Shown piece after piece: positions 1-6,093 of a stretch of DNA of 10,332 bases. Under the pieces are notes generated by a model that was not told the origin of the DNA, did not search any database, and worked only from the letters and a program-made list of their open reading frames with translations. Within the stretch, counting starts at the first letter, position 1, and each line of letters begins with the position of its first letter. The stretch is from assembly GCA_043767025.1 (NCBI GenBank), contig JAYUHK010000177.1:1-10332 (forward strand). Direction: 5' to 3'. The stretch is from JAYUHK01 sp043767025 (GTDB lineage Bacteria > Bacteroidota > Bacteroidia > Chitinophagales > Saprospiraceae). The position numbers and the translations under genes were made by a program.

Positions 1-145
1 CGCCAGACTTCAAACAGTTTTCGCTTCGCCAGACGATATTTTTGCAAAAACTTGAATTTCTACAAGGCACGTCTGAAAATACACTCACATTGAATAAAAT
101 GCTGCCCGAAATTTTACTAAAAAAATATTTTGCGTAACGTGAGTT
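1..145 (+). repeat. R1 repeat, copy 1 (left end outside window)
   Basis: Bases 1-79 are a perfect inverted match to 10242-10320. Bases 52-145 align with the right part of R1 copy 2 (5825-5919), sharing the block GAATTTCTACAAGGCACGTC and a common end. The end here is TTGCGTAACGTGAGTT (130-145), one base different from the terminal inverted repeat of copy 2. The octamer CGCCAGAC occurs at 1-8 and 27-34. The left part (1-51) is unlike copy 2, so copies 1 and 3 form a longer subtype whose outer end lies beyond the window. No protein is evident. I infer a non-autonomous mobile or dispersed repeat. Confidence 0.75.
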
Positions 146-157
146 ATAAGTTTTTAG

Positions 158-192
158 TTTTGTAAATAATTCATTATCAATTATTTACAAAA
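158..192. repeat. Perfect 14-bp hairpin between R1 and R2
   Basis: TTTTGTAAATAATT (158-171) is exactly complementary to 179-192, with the 7-base loop CATTATC. It lies in the segment between R1 copy 1 and R2 copy A. The matching gap at copy B is only about 17 bases and has no such hairpin, so this piece looks like an insertion. The stem is almost all A/T and has no adjoining uridine tract in a position that would make it a clear terminator. Confidence 0.6.
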
Positions 193-199
193 AGTTCCC

Positions 200-298
200 G
201 CACTTAAATAGATGACATTTAATATTCGACATAATTCGTTGATTTTCAATAGTTTATGATGACTCAAAATTAAAAACTAAAAACTTATAACTACTTAA
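200..298 (+). repeat. R2 repeat, copy A
   Basis: This 99-base unit matches R2 copy B (5937-6035) with three mismatches that I could find, and copy C (about 9984-10080) with a few more. It begins GCACTTAA and ends CTACTTAA, and its tail contains the heptamer pattern TAAAAAC-TAAAAAC-TTATAAC. It includes a 15-codon open frame at 212-259 (listed separately) and the short palindrome TTGATTTTCAA. R1 copy 1 lies directly upstream in the same relative order as at copy B. I do not recognise its family. Confidence 0.8.
212..259 (+). other. Candidate 15-aa micro-ORF in R2 copy A
   Basis: The frame reads MTFNIRHNSLIFNSL and stops at TGA (257-259). The same frame is open in copies B (5949-5996) and C (9995-10042). 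The differences between copies are one I/V change in B and two synonymous serine changes in C. No ribosome binding site is visible. A second start, ATGATG (256-261), overlaps the stop in a four-base ATGA. With so few differences this is suggestive only, and the repeat may be non-coding. Confidence 0.2.
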
Positions 299-365
299 TT
301 ATACAATTACAAGTAATTTTTTAAAATCACTCAAAAAAAAATTTTTGATGCTTTTTTGTCAAAAC

Positions 366-405
366 AAAAAAAACCATCTCTGACAAGTCAAAGGTGGCTT
401 TTTTT
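366..405. terminator. Bidirectional intrinsic terminator
   Basis: A stem pairs 374-384 with 387-397 (CCATCTCTGAC against GTCAAAGGTGG, with one mismatch and one G-T pair); the small central loop probably opens to four bases. It is preceded by A8 (366-373) and followed by T7 (399-405), so either strand gives a hairpin and a uridine tract. It lies about 32 bases past the stop of the minus-strand haloperoxidase gene and most likely ends that transcript. Confidence 0.85.
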
Positions 406-436
406 GTATTATGAAAAATTCTCCGCAGAATTTTTT

Positions 437-1879
437 TTATTTCTTCCAGTTGAGTGCATTCACTCGACGAGCTACGCTGTAGCCAAGGCTCAAGCCTTCT
501 TCACAGTCCATTCGGAAGTGTACGCCGAGCCAAATCCGGGATTCAGCGTCCTCTCTTGCCATTTGGTCAAAAGCCGTGTAAGAGCGTGGTCTGCCATCAA
601 AATCTTGGCGAGCTTCATGGCAACGGTCTGTTACATTATAGTCATTACCAAAAATATCAGATAGCACAGCCGCGCCTACACCACCAAAAGTAGAGTGTCC
701 AGACGGATAGCCGGGAAAAGACGGTGTAATATCATTATTCGGCGTACTCGGATAATGCAAGCGAGTTTTCCAGTTCGGGTCGATATGTTCTCTGATATAG
801 GTGACAGGACGCTCTACATTATAAATATATTTTGAAGTCCAACAAGCAACCGCCGCATCTGCACCACCTATGCCCAATTTAGCGTTGATAAGTAAAGCCA
901 AATCCAATCTATCATTTGCTGTTTCTGAAGTAATTTGGTCTGCGATAGCGAAAAAGCGCATTGGCGGAGAGAATGTCAGATTCATCAAGTCGTCACTCCA
1001 AAATACTCCCATGTGAGCTCTATCTGCATTAGGAACTGCCTTTGCCTCAAGAACTTGTGCGTAATATCCCGAACTTACATCTTCGCTGTATCCGTCGTAA
1101 TAAGTTTTGTTACTCTTACAAGTTTTGTCATCACTGTTTATAGCAAATGTACGAACTTGGTTCCAATAAGGAAACATCGCCCTTGCACCCGCAGAAGCTG
1201 GCTTCCAAAGTCCGGGACCAACCGGAGATGTGTAGGAATTGCTGCCCGCAGGATAAGAAAATGGGTCTAAATACGCATCATGACCGACTACATCTGTTTT
1301 TGACCAGTTCCAAACTGCCTCCGCTACCATCAGCCCGTAAGTCTTGGAGCGATTGTATGTTTCGGGAGAAAGTTCGGAGGCAAATGCTACATTATTTTTA
1401 GTATCTAAAATATCAATTTGGCTGATGGCTGCGGTAGCATCTGCGAGAAAAGCCGCCGACGCTCTACTCAAATAGACATCTTTTGGAAAAAAGTGTTTTG
1501 CCATACTTGCATAACAAGCATTCACGACGGTGGGCCAATGGTAGGCTTGTCCGTTCTCGACTTTAGGCAGCACCAACGATGGATAATAACTGCTCAAAGA
1601 CTTGTTGTCTTTCATACCTGCCACTGTACTTTCGTAAGTAGCCAAGCCAATGTAACCCATTGCGCGAGCGATGGGACACGGGCGATAGCCTACGGCATAA
1701 CGCTCCAAACCAGTGACTACGCCGTTCCAGTCACGGACTACTTTTGCGCTGTATGTGTCTGCTGTTGGAGAAGAAGTCGTGGGAGTAACTATTGGGTCAT
1801 TCTTACAAGAAGCCGCAAAGAGAGCGACACCGATAACAAAAAGCCAGAGGGAAGATTTTTTTAGTTGAAAGACTTTCAT
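437..1879 (-). CDS. Vanadium-dependent haloperoxidase/PAP2-superfamily lipoprotein
   Basis: This 480-residue protein has a lipoprotein signal peptide: KK at residues 7-8, a hydrophobic stretch at about 11-22, and the lipobox A-A-S-C with C25 as the lipidated cysteine. It should therefore be anchored to a membrane facing the periplasm or outside. The C-terminal half carries the three-part anion-binding signature shared by vanadium haloperoxidases and type 2 acid phosphatases: K350-x6-R357-P358, P392-S393-G394-H395, and S447-R448-x5-H454. In the family these residues hold vanadate (or phosphate), and the two histidines are the general acid/base and the metal ligand or nucleophile. Family members oxidise halides with hydrogen peroxide or cleave phosphoesters; which of these applies here cannot be read from the motifs. 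Length and motif spacing fit the bacterial vanadium chloroperoxidase-like group better than small PAP2 phosphatases. The start follows an AT-rich leader without a Shine-Dalgarno sequence. The gene stands alone, divergent from the helicase, with its own terminator. Confidence 0.9.
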   Translation of the reverse strand: MKVFQLKKSSLWLFVIGVALFAASCKNDPIVTPTTSSPTADTYSAKVVRDWNGVVTGLERYAVGYRPCPIARAMGYIGLATYESTVAGMKDNKSLSSYYPSLVLPKVENGQAYHWPTVVNACYASMAKHFFPKDVYLSRASAAFLADATAAISQIDILDTKNNVAFASELSPETYNRSKTYGLMVAEAVWNWSKTDVVGHDAYLDPFSYPAGSNSYTSPVGPGLWKPASAGARAMFPYWNQVRTFAINSDDKTCKSNKTYYDGYSEDVSSGYYAQVLEAKAVPNADRAHMGVFWSDDLMNLTFSPPMRFFAIADQITSETANDRLDLALLINAKLGIGGADAAVACWTSKYIYNVERPVTYIREHIDPNWKTRLHYPSTPNNDITPSFPGYPSGHSTFGGVGAAVLSDIFGNDYNVTDRCHEARQDFDGRPRSYTAFDQMAREDAESRIWLGVHFRMDCEEGLSLGYSVARRVNALNWKK

Positions 1880-1956
1880 AAATGTTCAAGTAAATTTTAA
1901 TTAATGATAGTAATATTAATTTTATATTGGTATAGTATAATTTGTCGTAAATAGAG

Positions 1957-1970
1957 TGGTCTTTAGACCA
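1957..1970. promoter_or_regulatory. TGGTCT-N2-AGACCA inverted repeat in leader
   Basis: A perfect six-base inverted repeat with a two-base centre (TGGTCTTTAGACCA) lies about 80 bases upstream of the haloperoxidase start, inside the predicted leader. It could be an operator or a small RNA hairpin. It is short enough to be chance. Confidence 0.3.
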
Positions 1971-2010
1971 TAACGCATCAACGCAGCGATTTGTGATTGG
2001 GTCGGAAATA

Positions 2011-2053
2011 TTAGACTTTGCAAAAGTATGTCTAAAAAAAATAACTTGCAAGT
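2011..2053 (-). promoter_or_regulatory. Candidate promoter for the haloperoxidase gene
   Basis: On the minus strand the sequence TACTTTTG (plus 2021-2028) fits the Bacteroidota -7 consensus TAnnTTTG. A TTG (plus 2049-2051) lies 20 bases upstream, the spacing expected for the -33 box. The -7 box is bracketed by TTAGAC (2011-2016) and GTCTAA (2030-2035), and the -33 box lies inside the palindrome ACTTGCAAGT (2044-2053). The predicted leader would be about 130 bases. The boxes are seen directly; promoter activity and any operator role are inferred. Confidence 0.55.
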
Positions 2054-2064
2054 AAAAATACGTT

Positions 2065-2166
2065 TTTTTTTACTTTTTAGCGTTTTTCATACTTAATTTC
2101 GTGTTTTTTAGACGGATTTTTGGTGTTTTGTCACAGAATAAGAAGAAATAAAAAAAAGTAAAAAAA
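2065..2166. repeat. 14-bp inverted repeat upstream of the helicase promoter
   Basis: The arms at 2065-2078 (TTTTTTTACTTTTT) and 2153-2166 are exact reverse complements separated by 74 bases. Both are low in complexity, so the match may have little meaning. A perfect ten-base palindrome TATTCGAATA follows at 2171-2180, about 64 bases before the predicted -7 box. Nothing else was recognised in the 397-base divergent gap apart from the two promoters. Confidence 0.35.
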
Positions 2167-2243
2167 GCAGTATTCGAATATCAAGAAAGGTATTTTTTTT
2201 AATATTTTGGCTGAAAGGTAGATTTTTTGTACCGAAGATTAGC

Positions 2244-2251
2244 TACCTTTG
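2244..2251 (+). promoter_or_regulatory. Candidate -7 box for the helicase-nuclease gene
   Basis: TACCTTTG fits the Bacteroidota TAnnTTTG consensus and lies 25 bases before the ATG at 2277, giving a leader of roughly 20 bases. No TTG lies at the ideal spacing; the nearest upstream one (2227-2229) leaves only 14 bases. The leader is A/T only near the start codon and has no Shine-Dalgarno sequence, which is usual in this phylum. Confidence 0.55.
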
Positions 2252-2276
2252 TGGTCACAAAAATTTTAAACTTTAT

Positions 2277-5200
2277 ATGCTAAATCCCGAACTTGCTCCG
2301 CTTTTTTATCGAGAAATATTAAAAATCCACGAAAATTCGGAGTTCGGTATTCGCCAGAAAGTGACTGCTTTGTACCAGTTGCTAAAAGCGGTAATGGCGG
2401 AAGTGACCAAAGAGGAGCGCATTCACTTTACGACGCTGTTTGCTCGCATCGCGTTTGTATGTCACAAATATAAGTTTAATCGTCAAATTCAGTTCCAACT
2501 TCACGCTTTTAGGCGGGCGGCGCGGCTGCTCGAAAAAGCCGAAATCTCCGACTCCGAAAAAGAACTCCACGACTGTCTGCTGGGCTTCAAAGTGACCGCC
2601 GAAACCGTCTTAATTATCTTTGGACAAGGAATGCCGACCGCTCTTATCCAACTACTTCCAGCCGACGATTATTTCCAGATTCGCCCGCCCGAAATCACCG
2701 ATTATCGAGCAAAAGTCCGTGTAGTCGTAGTAGAAGACGATACCGCCAAGCAGCAATTATTGGCGATGGACGAAGATAACAATGGCTCGTTGATACGCGT
2801 TCAATATGCTATTGCGGAGCGCAATGAAAACTTCAATCCGACCATCAGAGCGTTGCGAAATGTGTTCAAGTTTCCCGTAATTATCAATCTGTTAGATGTA
2901 GAAATTGACCGAGAAGGCACCTACCGTCCACGCGCCTTTGTCGTAGAACCCGACTATTTATTAGATGTCACAGCAGTGGCAGAATGTTTCAAAGATTATG
3001 GTGCCGACTCGAGCGGGTATTTGTTGGGGCGAATGTTGCCTTATTCGACCGGAAAAAGCATTATGATAGGGAACATTGCCAATTTTTTCTTGGACGAACT
3101 GATGGCAAAACCAGACTGGACTTTTGAGGATTTATTTCCTAATGTGTTCAAAATCAATCCATTGGCTTTCGCATTGTTTGATGATGACGAAGTAAAAGAA
3201 ATCAAGCAAAATTGCAGAGCGCACTTCAACAATCTAAAAAGAATGGTGCTTACGGAGTTCGACGGACAGGGAATAATCCCCAAAAACTGCTACATCGAAC
3301 CCAGTTTTTATGCCGAAACCTACGGCTTGCAGGGACGTTTGGATTTGTTTTTTCAGCCACGAGATGGCAAAAAAGCGGCTATCGTGGAGCTAAAAAGCGG
3401 CAAACCCTTCAAACCCAACCTGTACGGAATTGCTCACAACCATTATACCCAAACGTTGCTCTACGACTTGATGGTCAAAGCGGTTTTTGAGGGAAAAATA
3501 CAGCCGACCAACTATATTCTGTACTCCCAACTGCCCGAAAATCCGCTCAAATTCGCACCCGAAACCAAGATGCAACAGTACGAAGCGATGCAGATGCGCA
3601 ACCAACTGCTGGCTATCGAACAGGAACTCATCGGACTGTTGGATAAAAATTTGGACGACCTTTGCATATTCGATTCGCTCCAAGCAGAACGCTATCAGGG
3701 CAAGGGATTCATGTCACGAGATGTGGATTTATTTGAAAAAATATATACGGGAATGTCGGTTCTGGAACGCAAATATTTCAAAGCGTTCTGTAGCTTCATC
3801 GCCTCCGAACACCAGTTGGCGAAAACAGGAGTCGAAGGGCAGGAAAATGCCAACGGACAGGCTGCCCTTTGGCTCGACGAGCTTTCTACAAAAGAAGAAA
3901 ATTTTAATATTTTAAGTTATTTGAAAATTACAGACAACCAAGCGACAGAAGATAATCCACTAATAACTTTTACTAAAACGTTGAAAACCAATATTTTAGC
4001 AAATTTTAGATTGGGCGATATTGTAGTGCTGTATCCGTTTCGCCGCCCGACGGACACCGTGTTGAGCAATCAAATTTTTAAATGTACTTTGATTGAGATT
4101 AGCAAGCACCAAGTTCTTATTCGCCTCCGTTCTCGCCAATTCAATGATACGATTTTTAAAGAAAATGAATTTTGGAACATCGAACACGACCTTTTTGACA
4201 GTAGTTTTGTTGGAATGTATCGAAGTTTGTTCGCCTTTGCGCGCGCCGAAAAAAGCCAAAAAGATATGCTGCTCACGCTGCGCGCACCCGAACAAACAGA
4301 AGTAGAAAATTTGGAGTTGTCCGACGAATTGACAGATGAACAACAGAAAATTTTGCGAAAAATTATTTTTGCGAAAAATTATTTCTTACTTTGGGGTCCG
4401 CCCGGTACGGGAAAGACCAGCAAAATGCTCAAACATTTGGTGCAGCATATTTTGTCACACACAGACGAAAATTTGTTGCTTTTGGCTTACACAAACCGCG
4501 CTGTGGACGAAATCTGTGAGGCGATAGAAGCAATCGGCAGCCACATCAAAGACGATTATATACGGATTGGCTCCCGATATTCGACCTCCGAATGTTTTCA
4601 CAAACAGTTGTTGGACAACAAATTAGAACACATAAAAAGCAGGAAAGAACTCAAAATTTTGCTCGAAAAACACCGGATTTTTGTCGCTACGGTGGCATCT
4701 ATGTCCGGAAAAATGGAGGAATTGCTCCAACTAAAAAAATTTCATCGAGTAGTGGTGGACGAAGCCTCGCAGATTTTAGAACCCAATCTCGTGGGATTGC
4801 TGTCGCGTTTTGACAAGTTTGTTCTCATCGGCGACCACAAGCAACTTCCCGCCGTAGTGGTGCAAGATATAAAAAAATCTACTATACAAGACGCTGATTT
4901 ACAGGCGATTGGATTGAATAATTTAAGAAATTCACTCTTTGAAAGACTCTTTCGGCGTTGCCAAAGTGAAGGCTGGGACTGGGCGTACGACCGTTTGAGC
5001 CATCAAGGGCGAATGCACCAAGATATTATGAATTTTCCGGCGGAGGAGTTCTATTCCAATGGTCTAAAAATCCTCCCAAGTCACCTCAAAGCGAGTGCGC
5101 TGCAGTCGCAAGCCATTGATTATCAGCTACCTGCGAATGCAAGTGATTTGGAAAAACTAATTTGCAGCCAGCGTGTTATCTTTATCCCAACGCCTTCGGA

Positions 5201-5654
5201 CGAAGCGAGCGCGACGCAAAAAACTAACTTTTTTGAAGCCGAAAAAATTGCAGAGTTGGTCGCCGCTTTTCAAAATATCTTTGTCACAAACAATGTTATT
5301 ATTTCACAAAAAACATTGGGTGTCATCACGCCGTACCGCGCTCAAATCGCTCAAATCCAGTCTTCTATGCGCGTTTTTGGCTACGAACCCGACGAAAGAA
5401 TTACGATTGACACCGTAGAACGCTATCAAGGCGGCGCGCGCGACGTGGTGCTTATTTCGCTTTGCACCAACCGAATTTCGCAACTTACTTCGCTCGTTTC
5501 GCTCTCCGACGAGGGCGTGGACAGAAAACTGAACGTAGCGATGACGCGGGCGCGACAGCATTTGGTCATCGTAGGCAATCCGGATTTGCTTCGCAAAAGT
5601 CCCGTTTATAAAAAATTATTGGAATTTTGTGACATAGGAATGTATCTAAAATAA
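2277..5654 (+). CDS. Dna2-like fused PD-(D/E)XK nuclease and superfamily 1 helicase
   Basis: This 1125-residue protein joins a RecB/Cas4-type nuclease to a Dna2/Upf1-type 5'-3' helicase. Nuclease half: G265-N-x2-N269 in a helix that could correspond to the family's first motif, G-R-L-D356, E371-L-K373 (the ExK metal-binding pair), and Q392-x3-Y396. Residues 577-640 look like the beta-barrel insertion that precedes the motor. Helicase half: Q-motif around Q689, Walker A GPPGTGKT at 707-714, DEAS at 828-831, GDHKQLP at 852-858, ITPYRAQ at 1017-1023, the V-E-R-Y-Q-G-G region at 1047-1053, and NVAMTRAR at 1086-1093. Eukaryotic Dna2 and many Cas4 nucleases hold an iron-sulphur cluster with a clustered cysteine set; none is seen here (C313, C338, C463 and C505 are scattered). 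By analogy it would process 5' flaps or resected ends in the cytoplasm. The roughly 250-residue N-terminal region is not assigned. It appears to be a single-gene transcript; a role in defence is possible but unsupported by neighbours. Confidence 0.88.
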   Translation: MLNPELAPLFYREILKIHENSEFGIRQKVTALYQLLKAVMAEVTKEERIHFTTLFARIAFVCHKYKFNRQIQFQLHAFRRAARLLEKAEISDSEKELHDCLLGFKVTAETVLIIFGQGMPTALIQLLPADDYFQIRPPEITDYRAKVRVVVVEDDTAKQQLLAMDEDNNGSLIRVQYAIAERNENFNPTIRALRNVFKFPVIINLLDVEIDREGTYRPRAFVVEPDYLLDVTAVAECFKDYGADSSGYLLGRMLPYSTGKSIMIGNIANFFLDELMAKPDWTFEDLFPNVFKINPLAFALFDDDEVKEIKQNCRAHFNNLKRMVLTEFDGQGIIPKNCYIEPSFYAETYGLQGRLDLFFQPRDGKKAAIVELKSGKPFKPNLYGIAHNHYTQTLLYDLMVKAVFEGKIQPTNYILYSQLPENPLKFAPETKMQQYEAMQMRNQLLAIEQELIGLLDKNLDDLCIFDSLQAERYQGKGFMSRDVDLFEKIYTGMSVLERKYFKAFCSFIASEHQLAKTGVEGQENANGQAALWLDELSTKEENFNILSYLKITDNQATEDNPLITFTKTLKTNILANFRLGDIVVLYPFRRPTDTVLSNQIFKCTLIEISKHQVLIRLRSRQFNDTIFKENEFWNIEHDLFDSSFVGMYRSLFAFARAEKSQKDMLLTLRAPEQTEVENLELSDELTDEQQKILRKIIFAKNYFLLWGPPGTGKTSKMLKHLVQHILSHTDENLLLLAYTNRAVDEICEAIEAIGSHIKDDYIRIGSRYSTSECFHKQLLDNKLEHIKSRKELKILLEKHRIFVATVASMSGKMEELLQLKKFHRVVVDEASQILEPNLVGLLSRFDKFVLIGDHKQLPAVVVQDIKKSTIQDADLQAIGLNNLRNSLFERLFRRCQSEGWDWAYDRLSHQGRMHQDIMNFPAEEFYSNGLKILPSHLKASALQSQAIDYQLPANASDLEKLICSQRVIFIPTPSDEASATQKTNFFEAEKIAELVAAFQNIFVTNNVIISQKTLGVITPYRAQIAQIQSSMRVFGYEPDERITIDTVERYQGGARDVVLISLCTNRISQLTSLVSLSDEGVDRKLNVAMTRARQHLVIVGNPDLLRKSPVYKKLLEFCDIGMYLK

Positions 5655-5693
5655 ACTACTTATTTTTTCCTCATTCCATTTAAAATAAAAAAT

Positions 5694-5744
5694 AAAAGAA
5701 TTAATTGTGTTTAATTTAATATTTCGACAAATAAAATTCTTTTA
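5694..5744. repeat. Weak inverted repeat after the helicase gene
   Basis: AAAAGAATT (5694-5702) is complementary to AATTCTTTT (5735-5743), one further base pairs on the outside, and about 32 AT-rich bases lie between. It follows the helicase stop by about 40 bases and ends in T4. It is the only terminator-like structure I see there, but the long loop and A/T stem make termination doubtful. The rest of 5655-5789 shows nothing recognisable. Confidence 0.25.
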
Positions 5745-5789
5745 AATACAGCTTTTGAACGCTTTAAAATAAAATATTCATTTTTTTAA

Positions 5790-5920
5790 TAACTCATGTT
5801 ACGCAAGGATTTTAAATTGATTCTTTTGAATTTCTACAAGGCACGTCTGAAAAGGTAGTCACATTGTATAAAATGCTACTTGAAATTTTAGTAAAAAGAT
5901 TTTTTGCGTAACATGAGTTA
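5790..5920 (+). mobile_element. R1 repeat, copy 2: complete MITE-like element
   Basis: The 131-base element is bounded by perfect 17-base terminal inverted repeats, TAACTCATGTTACGCAA at 5790-5806 and its complement at 5904-5920. If the repeat is taken as the inner 16 bases, AAT flanks both sides (5788-5790 and 5920-5922), compatible with a three-base target duplication. The interior shares the GAATTTCTACAAGGCACGTC block with copies 1 and 3. There is no room for a transposase. Terminal repeats, small size, several copies and an intergenic site fit a miniature inverted-repeat transposable element. The transposase family that would move it is unknown. Confidence 0.7.
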
Positions 5921-5936
5921 ATAAAATTAAGTCCAT

Positions 5937-6035
5937 GCACTTAAACAGATGACATTTAATGTTCGACATAATTCGTTGATTTTCAATAGTTTATGATGAC
6001 TCAAAATTAAAAACTAAAAACTTACAACTACTTAA
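5937..6035 (+). repeat. R2 repeat, copy B
   Basis: This 99-base unit is identical to R2 copy A except for three substitutions. It starts 17 bases after R1 copy 2 and ends 43 bases before the mfd start, so it forms much of the mfd upstream region and may supply or displace regulatory DNA. The 15-codon frame is at 5949-5996 and reads MTFNVRHNSLIFNSL, with GTT in place of ATT as its only change from copy A. Confidence 0.8.
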
Positions 6036-6041
6036 GTGTCT

Positions 6042-6093
6042 TATTTTTCTTCGTTCCTTAAAATTATAAAAAAAATTAGTGGAATTATATTTG
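6042..6093 (+). promoter_or_regulatory. Candidate mfd promoter boxes
   Basis: Two sequences resemble the TAnnTTTG box. TATTTTTC (6042-6049) has one mismatch and lies 30 bases before the GTG start. TATATTTG (6086-6093) is a full match but falls inside the predicted coding sequence, where transcription would begin after the GTG. The first is therefore more plausible for full-length Mfd unless translation begins later. No clear -33 box was identified for either. Confidence 0.3.

Larger units (their letters stand above)
142..292. repeat. 151-bp segment with 20-bp inverted ends
   Basis: Bases 142-161 are the exact reverse complement of 273-292 (AAAACTAAAAACTTATAACT). The left arm overlaps the end of R1 copy 1, and the right arm is the heptamer-like tail of R2 copy A (TAAAAAC, TAAAAAC, TTATAAC at 271-291). 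The two arms enclose the 158-192 hairpin and most of R2. Copy B has no left arm, so the inverted arrangement is specific to this site. It may be an insertion footprint or a chance result of nested repeats. Confidence 0.5.

Noticed and set aside
1..436. Possible CRISPR array or integron site in the repeat-rich left end
   Set aside because: The repeats are not regularly spaced, there are no unique spacers of constant length, and no Cas or integrase gene is present.
356..664. 102-codon plus-strand frame over the end of the haloperoxidase gene
   Set aside because: It runs through the terminator and overlaps the intact minus-strand gene; no family features are visible.
1803..2051. 82-codon minus-strand frame upstream of and overlapping the haloperoxidase start
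   Set aside because: It covers the leader and promoter, has AT-rich composition-driven residues, and overlaps the signal peptide region in another frame.
3487..3915. 142-codon plus-strand frame inside the helicase-nuclease gene
   Set aside because: It is an alternate frame rich in R, K, S and N with no motif, within a continuous and well-supported coding region.
2277..5654. Reading the helicase-nuclease as part of an anti-phage island
   Set aside because: The neighbours are a haloperoxidase and housekeeping repair genes, with no methylase, other defence effector, integrase or tRNA site to support an island.
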